Program-made: the position numbers and the translations under genes | The notes under the pieces: generated by a model | What the model saw: only the letters and a program-made list of their open reading frames with translations | The model's database searches: none | What the model was told of the DNA's origin: nothing | Shown: piece after piece, positions 34,366-44,389 of the stretch | Layout of the letters: each line of letters starts with the position of its first letter | Numbering within the stretch: position 1 is the stretch's first letter | Assembly (NCBI RefSeq): GCF_004337985.1 | Contig: NC_043742.1 | Coordinates: forward strand, 3,644,176 to 3,708,175 | From: Pyricularia pennisetigena | Taxonomy: Eukaryota; Ascomycota; Sordariomycetes; Magnaporthales; Pyriculariaceae | Direction: 5' to 3' | Length of the DNA stretch: 64,000 bases

Positions 34366-34963
34366 TATGGTGGCAGGGGTAAAAATCCCCATCCCTGAAC
34401 AGTGGTGGCGACTTTGCAGGTGGGTGGAACCCCGATCTAACATTATATAAAAGTACGGACGCGTGCTCGTTGGGGTTCGGTAAAATGTTTCGTTATAATG
34501 GCGACTAACGTGAATTTCAATAGCGATTTCTATTTTTTTTGCAGGGCTAAACAACGCGTTACGGCTTTAAATATTTAATAACAAAATATATTATAAAATC
34601 AATCGCGGTTGTTATATTACGTTTTCAAACCGTTAAATCAATTAACAATTGCGATAGCTGCAAAAAAAGTACGAAGTACCTGTGGGTCGAAATCTTTAAA
34701 TTTTATCAACGTCGTGAAAGTTACATCGAAAATATACGGTGACAAGGGGTCGTTATTTTGCCTGCCACCATAGTAAAATCGATTCTAATGCAATCCGTCT
34801 ATGTACTTATAGTATTTCGTTCTATTTACTTTTGTATAAGGTTTTGTATCTCCGTCAAATTAGGCCGGAACTGCTACCAAAAACGGTTAAAATCCGAAGG
34901 GTTCTAAACACCTGCAAAGTCGCCACCACTGATTAGGGGCGGTGATTCTTACCCCTACCATAT
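34366..34963. mobile_element. MITE-like inverted-repeat element
   Basis: Inverted repeats of about 55 bp: the inner 23 bp (34400-34422 and 34909-34931, CAGTGGTGGCGACTTTGCAG core) are exact, and the outer part reads GGCAGGGGTAAAAATCCCC against GGTAGGGGTAAGAATCACC. A second, 17-bp exact inverted pair (TTTACTATGGTGGCAGG) lies at 34361-34377 and 34761-34777. The terminal CAGGGGT resembles hAT termini, but no 8-bp duplication was found. About 600 bp, non-coding. Confidence 0.5.
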
Positions 34964-35900
34964 CACACGGAAGATAAATATAAGTTAACCCATTTATCCG
35001 TCATATACGTTCTGTTAATCGATTGAAATTACGAAAGGCCTATGAATAACGCGGTTATTCTTGGGCGACCAACGTTGCACATTGTATATAAAGTTTAAAT
35101 ACCCCTGTAATTAACACGCAGAAATAATCCAATAATGGATAACGAAATAAAACATGGGGAGGGAACTAATGCGCTATTCGCTAATAACCGCCACTGTGGT
35201 ACTCGTGGCAATATGGGATATAATGCACGCACCATCTAGAAAAATACAAAAATATCTATTGTATATATTCCCCATTATATTAAGGTTTAATAAAAACTAG
35301 CGACGTTACGATTAAAGTTGGGCATAAAATGGTGTCGGAATAACGGCCAGGGTATTGACAAACCACGTTATTAATTTATCATACATATTCTGCACTTCCC
35401 TTATTTAACGCATTGCATTGCTAACAAGATTAAAGGATTATAACCCCCTACTGTTGCATATACTTATGCAGCAGTAGAATATTTAAAATCATAGGAACTT
35501 GAACGCTCACTTTGCATAGTTGTTACGGGAATTTGATCCACAAACAGCATTGTAAAATCATTTAAATAATTAAAACAACCCTGTCGATATACCCTGAGGT
35601 CACTTCTATTAATGAACTTCTTTAAATATAATTAAAGCTTCATTATAACTTATTCCTCGATCAAAGCGAGGAAAAAATAACTTTTATTAACATTTATTTG
35701 AGTTATCACTCATATATTAATATTTGAAAAATGTAAAATCTGCGTAATCTCTCTTGCTCTTGACAGTATACATTATCGCTCATGTAGCGCATCGATCAAC
35801 TATATACTACAATCACTTGCAGACACCTAAATAATCCTTGCTACCTCTTGCTACCGCTTTAGTATTTGAACCACAAATATAGTTTATCAAGATTGCCATT
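34964..35900. other. upstream region of the M35 protease gene
   Basis: About 0.9 kb with balanced composition and no RIP-type element. It should contain the promoter; TATATA at 35801-35806 lies about 95 bp before the ATG. A stretch near 35005-35100 resembles 37778-37940 on the other side of the gene. Confidence 0.5.
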
Positions 35901-36836
35901 ATGCGTTATTCACTTATCTTTATATTTATTCACACTGCGCTCGCTGCTCCTAAGACAAGGGGCACAAACCAAAAAAGTGAGGTTTTAAGGACCACAACAC
36001 CTACAGACGGTATTCTGGTATGTTTGCATAATTTAAAAAACCTTCAATTACAATTTCAGAATCTAAATCAAGTCAGGTTACGAAGGATATAAATCCTAAT
36101 AATACCAATTCCAATATTACCAAACGAGGTTATGTTACCAGTACTTGCAATGATAAGCAAGAAGCTAAATTGAAAAAAGCTATGAGACTGTGTGCTATAT
36201 GAACAATTCGCGCGTTGGAAACGAGTTCCTTTTACTAATTATGTCTTGGTAGATGCAAAACCTTCGCCGATGCAGCTTATCGCGCCGTTTATAATAATGA
36301 AGAGTTAAGGCGCAAATATTTTAAAACTGACAGCGCGGAAAATATCTATGCTATCGGCGACGTTTACAAGGAAATCTCGAAAGCATGCGATTTAGAGATA
36401 AACAATATCCCCTTTGGTTGTGAGGAAGAAAAAGGCCATTGTGAAACCTCTAGCGCTTACACACGTTCTGACGAGGATAAAGTTTATTTATGTCCTGATT
36501 TTTTTACATACCATGATAGCTCCAGAGCTCGATCTCTTATACACGAACTTTCGCATCTGAATTACAGTAGGTGGACCTACGAGCAGTTGGAAGTTCCAAA
36601 ACAAAAAAATTCGATCTTATCAACAAACAAATTGACTTTAAATTAAAATATAATAGTTAGAGGTACCGCCGATTATGCTTATAAGGATTCACCTTCACGA
36701 GAGTAAGTGCTGTTAGCTTTTCTTTGATAAAAAAAACACAGCAAAGTAATCTAATTTTATTAATTGCAGGCTGAGCAGGGAAAAATGCTTGTGGAATGCC
36801 GATACTTTCGCCTGGTTCGCTTATCACGCCGCGTAA
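35901..36836 (+). CDS. secreted M35 (deuterolysin-type) zinc metalloprotease, five exons, 218 aa
   Basis: Exons, as I read them: 35901-36017, 36077-36189, 36253-36566, 36657-36702, 36770-36836; the joined frame is open. Introns are 59, 63, 90 and 67 bp; intron 2 has an ACTAAT branch motif, and intron 3 removes an apparent stop at 36644. Residues 1-16 form a signal peptide and KR at 55-56 a Kex2-like site. The zinc site is HELSH (174-178) with Asp187 in GTADY, the aspzincin arrangement. Seven Cys follow the pro-region (63, 78, 122, 133, 140, 157, 203), including LCPDFF, and NADTFAWFAYHAA ends the protein. It is short for deuterolysins but close in size and class to AVR-Pita of rice blast. Splice alternatives exist for introns 1 and 3. 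No RIP damage is evident. Confidence 0.85.
36018..36769 (+). other. introns of the M35 gene (36018-36076, 36190-36252, 36571/36567-36660/36656, 36703-36769)
   Basis: Intron 1: GTATGT donor, TCAG acceptor (alternative 36010-36059). Intron 2: GTGTGC donor, TTTACTAATTATG branch region, TAG acceptor, phase 2. Intron 3: GTAGGT donor at 36567 with acceptor AG at 36655-36656, or GTGGAC at 36571 with AG at 36659-36660; both keep the frame. Intron 4: GTAAGT donor, TTGCAG acceptor, phase 2. All rejoin one frame through conserved M35 motifs. Confidence 0.75.
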
Positions 36837-36839
36837 CCT

Positions 36840-36913
36840 TAGTCTCAGGGCTCATCCTGAAAGCCCAGAGCTCCACAATTGATCCAATTCGTAGTTTAGT
36901 TGCGGTTTTGCAA
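36840..36913 (-). mobile_element. TAGTCTCAG-family right-end fragment next to the M35 stop codon
   Basis: Begins TAGTCTCAGGGCTCATCC three bases after the TAA of the protease gene (36834-36836) and is cut after 74 bp by another family end. Its outer terminus faces the gene, mirroring the fragment ending at 34285. Confidence 0.75.
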
Positions 36914-37500
36914 TAGTCTCAGTGCTTGAACTAGACCCCCCTGCTTCGCAGTGGGGACCGAGCGCTCCATGTACCTTTAAGCCACATAGCTTTTCATCCA
37001 ATTACATTGGCCGAAAAAATCGCGCTCGTTCTAATCTGCGGATAACTTCTCGCATTTCGGGGTTTGTGGCGGATAAATGCACTATACTCGCATTATGTAA
37101 ATATAATATACGCAAAAAATAATAGTATAACCATTGTGCATATTTGATGAAAAAAGAAATAAAAATCGTAAAAATATAAGGTGACTTGGACTGTAAAGCT
37201 TCAATTTTTATGTGTTTTAAACGGAAAAACCCCTATTATACCTGCTTTTGTTAATTTAATACTTAAGTATTAAACATAATTCGCAATGGTCCATTATATT
37301 TAATTATTATTTTAAATAAAAATAAATATTTATACAAGGCTAAATTATCATAAAATTTTAATATTTACCAATTTTGACCGAGTAAAACGTAGGCAATTAT
37401 CGTTTGAAATAAAGATTTTATCAGTATTTTATTAAAATGTTATTTTACTGTTTTTGACAGATTTTTTGTAATTAAATAAAGCAAATAATGGAAAAATAAT
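36914..37500 (+). mobile_element. TAGTCTCAG-family left end and degenerate interior
   Basis: Begins TAGTCTCAGTGCTTGAACTAG with the GC-rich left block (CCCCTGCTTCGCAGTGGGG), then AT-rich interior resembling other copies to about 37500. No right end or duplication found. Inserted into the right-end fragment before it. Confidence 0.65.
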
Positions 37501-37532
37501 ACAAATTTAACAGGTTTTAGTTAAAAAAGTAA

Positions 37533-37910
37533 TGTTAATTATACAGGTTATTAAGAATGTAATAGGTCCACGTTTATTTGTACATAAACCACAATATTGG
37601 AATAGAGGGAATCGCGGTCAAATTAACAATAGAGCGATGATCCACCTGCAATGCCGCACGGGCCAATTGCACGTGACTAACCCGCCCAGTTGCGGGTATA
37701 AGACGGAAGGACGTTAAGAAGCTCACCTTTAAACAGTTTCATAGAAGATAGACAATGAATATCTTTATATTCGTATAATAACGTTCTATTGATCGATCCA
37801 CATTACGAAAAATTTATCAATATTGATTAATATTATTCAAATAATATAGAAAAGCAAAATAAAGGGAGTAAACGTTAATACTGTTATTCTATAAGTCTTT
37901 AGGACTAACA
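37533..37910 (+). repeat. possible LTR related to the Copia LTR
   Basis: The first 65 bp (TGTTAATTATACAGGTTATTAAG onwards) align with the start of the Copia LTR, after which the sequences diverge. A plausible end is ACTAACA at 37910. No partner LTR was identified. It may be the 5' LTR of the degenerate element whose coding traces appear at 53094-55057. Confidence 0.35.
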
Positions 37911-38119
37911 GGATATTTTACATAAAGTTTAGAAAAGCCGTCCTAACCAGTTAGAACTTTTTTTACCGAACGGGAAAAGCTTGTACAAAACGTTACGTGG
38001 AAAAAGGGAATATCAACCGTTATTTTACAAATGTTTAGGGACTTTGGGATTTTACCATTTAGGGAGATTACTTTATAAATTAATGAATAATAACAAAAAC
38101 GTGCATTATTGGACAAAAT

Positions 38120-38559
38120 TGTTACGATCAAGGTATCGGGTAACCTGTTTTTAAGGTAAAGTACAGTGGGTTAAAACAACTGAGCGTTTTAGCTGGGTAA
38201 CTGGGGTTTTCAATAACTGGGGCGAAATTATGATCGATTCCGGGGTAAATAATAAATTGGATACGAATTAATTGCTGCTAAACAATCCTAAGTTAAATTC
38301 TATTTATATGGTAATAAACGCGCTTTATATAAATTATATTTCCAATGTAATCTTTCCTAATCTATTTAATCTGTAATTCCTAATCGAAGTTTTAGAAATT
38401 AACCGAAATCACTTTTTTAATGTTTACGTGCTATTACGTAATTGGGTTTCTGTATAATCCTATTTTTTACCGGTTGGTATTTTTTTGGTCGATTATCGTT
38501 AAAAAGGGTGTAACCCCGCCTGGCCTCCCTGGTACCGGCCCAATTATTTGGTCGTAATA
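38120..38559 (-). repeat. Gypsy-1 copy 2, 3' LTR
   Basis: 440 bp, TGTTACGATCAAGG...GGTCGTAATA; reverse complement of the Gypsy-1 LTRs. Confidence 0.9.
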
Positions 38560-38769
38560 TTAGGTTTGTTTTCCCTTGGTTAAATCCCTTTGGTTTTTAA
38601 ATAATTCGTACTCCTTTAATCCTGGTTTCGAATTATATATATTTTTTTTACTAATTTCGTTGCGCCATATTTAATCGCGTAATTAAATCGAAACTTATTC
38701 GTTTATCGACAAAACGTCGCCACGTCTTTTTTGCGTGTTTCCTTCCTTTTTTTGTGCATATGCTTTTTT

Positions 38770-39215
38770 GTTTTTATTATAAATTTCGCGGTATGATGCG
38801 CTACGCCGTTTTACCGCAAAACCTTTTTCGTTGCATCGAAAATTTTCGCGTTAACCGTTTTGGTTGCGATATATTAGGTATTTCGAATATTTAATTACGC
38901 AATATTGAGCGGTAATATCTAAAATTTGAAGCCGAAATGGAGGTTTTTAAGGAAAATATTTTGGCGGAATAGCAAAAGATTTAGGAAAAACAGTTAAAGT
39001 TTTTCCGTTTGCGAAAACAAAAAAAATTATAATTTGAAAAAATAATGCGAACTATATTTCGTAAAATCGACGATTTGGAGGAGTTGGATCGGGTGGAACG
39101 TGAAAAAGCAAAATAAAAAAACGGCGGCGATTGGCCGAAATTTTTCCGAAAATATTTTTAAAATCGTTTTTTCCGAATCTTAATTTTGCCTGGGATTCCT
39201 CTTTTCCGATAAATC
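38770..39215 (+). pseudogene. antisense ORF relic, Gypsy-1 copy 2
   Basis: Plus-strand frame opposite to gag-pol with the blocks FEAEMEVFKENILAE, EKQLKFFRLRKQK, FEKIMRTIF and DLEELDRVEREKAK, then KKRRRLAEIFPKIFLKSFFP after one frame slip at an A run (39113-39120). All stops are TAA/TAG replacing Gln-type codons. It aligns block for block with 13290-13790 of the first copy. The Leu/Glu/Lys spacing suggests a coiled coil. Confidence 0.55.
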
Positions 39216-42200
39216 TTTTAAATCTTTTTTTGTGGGAAAAAATAGGTATTTTTACGTAATTTTCAATTAGTAAGTTGTTTTGTTCGTATATTTTATTTTA
39301 TGGTATATATCAATCGTTTTTTTATAAATTCGTTTAATGGCGTGGTGTCGAATCCTGGTCGATTTTTAGCTTTTGGAAATGGTAAGCAATGTTTTTTTAG
39401 GTTTTCCTTTTGTTTTTGGTTAGTTTGTTCGCAAATCCAGTTCCTAATAATATTAGCGGAATACTTCCTGGTAATTTTGAAAGTGGTAAAAAGTTCCCAA
39501 ATGTTTTTTTCGTATTTATAATTTTTTTATTTAACAAAATATTTTGTTTTGCCGTAGTTGCGTTTGTGGTCCAGTATTCGTTCGACGTCCTACTTTTTTT
39601 GCGTCGATTTCGATTGTATTTTGGGTATTAGTGCCGTGCGGTATTGGTTCCGATAGTAATACGTGGAACGTTAGGTGGACTTTTATAATATTTGGTAATC
39701 ATAATTTATAATTGGTTTCGCTAATTGTTTTATCGATTTAAAAACGTCCAAATCTTTCAAAATTAAATGTGCTATTTGGCTGCTGTGTTGTAATATTGCG
39801 TCGAATAAAATAAACGCTATTTCCTTCTTGGAAAAATGGTCCTTTTACCCGATGCTAGTTAGCGTATTTAGTTATTGTTTCTCGTACGAATTTTAATTTT
39901 TGTTGGAATTTTCGGTGGAGTTTTCGTAATTCGCTTGCTTATTTGTCGGTTCGTGGGACCGTAATCGTGGTTTTTGGTTTTTTATGTACCGTTGGGTTAA
40001 ATCCGTAATTGGTATAAAATGGGGTTATTTTAATATTGTCATTTTTTAAACTATTGTACGCGAACTGTATTATATGTAATAATTGTACCCAATAAATTTG
40101 TTCATAATTTATATAGTATTTTGAATATTATAAACATTTTTGGTTCGCTTGTTTTATTTGTCCGTTTATCTGTGGGTGGAATACTGTGAATAGTTTGTAG
40201 TCGGGTTTTAGCTATTTTATTAGACATGTCCAAAATTTTGACGTAAAAAGTGTATTTTTATCCGTAATAATGCTTTTTGGAAGTCCGTGGTTGCTGAAAA
40301 TTATTTGTAAAAATATTTAAGCGACTTTTTCGGCGTTGCTATTTTCTTTATAGGGTAGGAAGTGGGTATATTTGGTATATTTATCCACTATAATTAATAT
40401 GCTATCGTATTTGGTTTTAATAATTGATTTTTCGGAAAATGATAATTTAACGATAAAATCCATTATAATGGTTTACCAAACCTTATTAAAAATTGGGAAA
40501 GGTTATAAAAGCCTATAAGGTTTGTGTTTTGCGGATTTTTTTTTTGCGCAAAGTTCGCAATCTTTAATGGTTTCGTATTTTTTATCGTATTCCCCTAAAA
40601 TTGTGGTGCTGTTTTAGCCGTTTCCATGTTTTGGAAATTCCTTCGTGTCCGTGGGCTTTATTTTCGTGGACTTTCCGTATTTCCTTTGGTGTAATTACCG
40701 TATTGTTCGCTATAAAATTTCGGTGAACTCGTAAAAGGTTTCCGTTGTCGTTTGTTGTAAAGATTTTCCGTATTTCCTTAAGTATTTTGTGTTTATAATT
40801 TGGTTTTCGGTTGAAGGCGTCGGTTTTACCGTTTTTTATTCATTTTCGATAAGTGATTTTAAAATGGAATTTTGATAGGAATTTTGCCCATTTGATTCGT
40901 CCTTTGTTTAATATTTTCCCGGTGGTAATATGGGTTAAATTTTTATAGTCCGTATAAATTAATATTTCGTATTTAATTCCGGATAATTGTGGTTTCCATT
41001 TTTCGAATATTCGGATAATGGTTATAAAATTTTTATCGTGGATTTGGTAATTAAGTTTTGGGTTGTATAATTTGTGTAAAAAAAAGGCGCAAAAATGTAG
41101 GCGTCTTTTTTTGTTTCGTTAGTTAAATTGTCCTCCGATTATATGATTGGATGCGCCGGTTTCGATATCGAAAAATTTTGTCGGATTTAATATTTTAAAA
41201 ATCGGTTTTCGTATTACCGCGTTTTATAATTGTTCAAAACTTTGTTATATTTGTTCCGTCCATTGGAATTTTAAATCCTTTTTGGTTATCTTGGTTAATG
41301 GGGTGGCGATCGCGCCGTACCTTTTAATAAATCTTTTGTAAAAGTTTACGAATCCAAAAAACGCCCGAATGTTTTTTACGTTTTATAATTGGGGTTATTC
41401 CTTTATTGTTTGGATTTTTGATTTTTCCATCCTAAGTTTTCCAGGGGCGATAATATATTTTAGGAAACTGATTTGTTCGCTGTAAAAAATGCATTTTTTC
41501 GGTTCAATTAAAAATCTAACGTTTTGTAACTTGTAAACAATTGTATAAACGTATTTTTTATATTTTTCCAAAATTCTGGAAAGAATAAGGATATCGTTCA
41601 GGTAAATAACGATAAAAATATTTAAACATTCCTCAAAAACGTGGTTAATTATAGTTTTAAAGGTTGCGGGGGCGTTCGTAAAACCGAAAAGTATTACCAG
41701 GTATTCGTAATATTTTCGTGGAATGCGGTTTACTGTTTTTTATTCCTCGCCTTCCTTTATACGGATTAAATTATATATCTTTTTGAGATTTAATATCGTA
41801 AACCATTGTATCTGGGAAAATATATTTCGAAATTTTCCTATTAATGGGAATGGGTAGCAGTTCTTTATTGTAATATCGTTTATTTGTTTGTAATCCACGT
41901 ATTATTGTAATTTTCCTTTTTTTTGTGGTACGAAAAAGATTTGGTATCCTAGTGGTGACATCGATGGTTTAATATAACCTTTTTTCAGATTTTTTTGCGA
42001 AATATTCGTTTAAAACCTCCATTTATGTTAGATTTAAACCGTATATTTTGTGGAATTTTGGTTGGGTTCCTTTTTTCAATGGTATTTCTTGGTCGAACGG
42101 GTTATACTCGGGTAATCCTATTTTGAAATTTTGGTTAAATAATCGTGTATAAATTTGGTATTTTTCTGGGACTTTTGCCGTTTTTAGTCTGTTTTTTCCT

Positions 42201-43040
42201 GGTTGGTTTTATATAGTTGGACTGGTTGTAGCCTATAAATAATCGCTTTCCTTCCGATATTAATTCCGGGGTTGGTCGTCTTTCCTATAAATACGCCATT
42301 TATTCTATTTGGTTTTTCCGTACCTTATATTTCCTGTATAAGCCTAATTATATTGGGGGTCGTTATATAACTAAATGCTTTTCGTATCGGATTTGGCCTG
42401 TAATCCAATTTATCAGGGGGTTGTTTTTTTCAAACCAGGGAATTTTTAAATTTATATTTTTGTTCTTTATTTCCGTAATGTTTAAAATAATTTGTTTTTC
42501 TCGGCCATAATTTTCCATCCAAAAGTATACGGTTTTTGTTTCGATGGTACCGTTCCCGTATAAAACTGCCTTTCCTTTTACGGTTTGCAATCGGTATGGT
42601 TTTTGTTTTATTATTAAAATATCCGTCGTTTTTTCACGATCTTTGGGAAAATGTAGTTATTTTATATTGCGTTATTAAAAAACATTCGTATCGATTTTCC
42701 ATTGAATCGTATATTTAAAAATATGTATTCGTGTGCTGTTTTCGTGGTGTGCGTAGCGTTTTAAATTTTTTATTCCGTTTTTATTCCTAACGTTTGGTAC
42801 CCTATAACGTTTGGCCATTTTAGTTTTTCAACTTGCTGGACTCGCGACGTAGGTCTTTATTCTTTTTGTTTCGGGACGTATAATTGTTTTTAATTTTAAT
42901 TTTATTAAATCGGTGCTTTGCTAGTGTAGGTGTTTTCCGTTCGTTTGTGGGTATTTCGTTGTTTTTTACGCTGGGGTTCCACACAATTTTAATTATAGGT
43001 ATGGGCCCTGGTTATCGCGATTTTATTCGTGTTATGCCTG

Positions 43041-43600
43041 TGTTATTTATATGCGTTATTTAGCATGTGATAGGTCCAATTCTATTTGTATATAAGCCAC
43101 AAGAGATAGTGCCGAAGTGGGGCTGTTGGTTCTGTCGGATTTTCTATTATATTTTGTGTGTTGCAGGAGTTGCGATTCAAAATGTCAGCGAGTGGGGTTT
43201 CACCCTGTACCGGGTTTAATACCCACCCTGCATCTACGAGTCAGCTACCCTGTACTAAGTTGAAATTTTTACCAAGTTAGCAAATTAGTGCGAACCCAGA
43301 GATGGTTTATATGGAAATGAGGGTGTTTTTTCAACAACGCATATAAAATAATTTTTCGGAAAATCGTGTACGGCACCGGAACCCTTTGCGGGGTGCGGAC
43401 CCCCATTTCGATGTCGGAAAGTATGTAAGGGAAATAAAGCAAAATTTACCCAACCAATGAATTAAATTTATTAATCCCAAAATTAGTGAACCATTTTAGT
43501 GCATTTAAGTCCTGTAATCGCAGGATTTTACAATAAAACTAATACCACGCCGCATTTAAGTAAATGCCTTAACACCTGTTAGCAACACATATTATTAACA
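43041..43600 (+). repeat. Copia-A 5' LTR
   Basis: 560 bp, TGTTATTTATATGCG...TATTAACA; the same length as the 3' LTR at 50180-50739. Confidence 0.9.
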
Positions 43601-43618
43601 GGTTATAAGCCCGGAGAG
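43601..43618 (+). other. candidate primer-binding site, half-tRNA type
   Basis: GGTTATAAGCCCGGAG directly follows the LTR. Allowing one G-to-A change it is the complement of GGGCTCATAACC, the anticodon stem-loop of initiator tRNA-Met, rather than of a tRNA 3' end. Priming from a half-tRNA of initiator Met is established for Drosophila copia and yeast Ty5. The Copia-B copy (55639) is more diverged. Confidence 0.5.
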
Positions 43619-44389
43619 GTTTTAGCTTGTGTATTAAAGTGCATTTTGCATCGTTGGAAAACCTGAAGTTTAGGCTTTATTTTGGTTATTGTCGCATTTT
43701 TACAGCACGTATATTGACGGAGATATTGCTGTTTTTGAGAAATTGTTAGTTTGAGGCGCTAATTTAGCACCTAACCCCCTGTGTTTACAGTGGGGATCGC
43801 TAATAATCAGCGTTCGATTCAGGCCCTTTTAGGTACTGCAGCGATCGCTTGCATTGCAAATCCAAAATTTTTGGTGTGGTTTTTGTGGATCGTGCACGCC
43901 ACTGTGATTGGTTTAAATTTTTAGTAGGGTTCACGCTAGCGAGTTAGGGCCAAAAACCCCTATATTCGTTCGCTGATAGCCCACTAAATTCTTTTAATGT
44001 GTTTAATAGGGTTTATAATAGCCCACAAACCCATTAACGGAATTACGATAATGGTTCGTTACCCTGCACAGTACCCTGCAGTTTACCCTGCACCCATTTA
44101 ACGAATGGAATTTGTTACGTGCACCTGGATTGGTATAAATACCAGGGCACCTATTAATTGCGGATTTTAGGGATTCTAACCCTGTATTTTAGTGGATTTT
44201 AACCATTAAAAATAGTTATAAACCCTATAATTGGCAATTTCAGGCCTATACCTGTTAAAAGGCAAACGGTACAGCAAATCCCAAATTTAATAGGGTATTT
44301 ACCCTTAGGCGATTAAGTTAATTAATTATAATTATAAATTAGCGAATTATAATTATGATTTAAATTACCCTACAATAGAAAACAGCTTT

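Noticed and set aside
36644..36646. Premature stop in the M35 gene
   Set aside because: It lies in a 90-bp intron whose removal joins HELSH to GTADY in frame, as the family requires.
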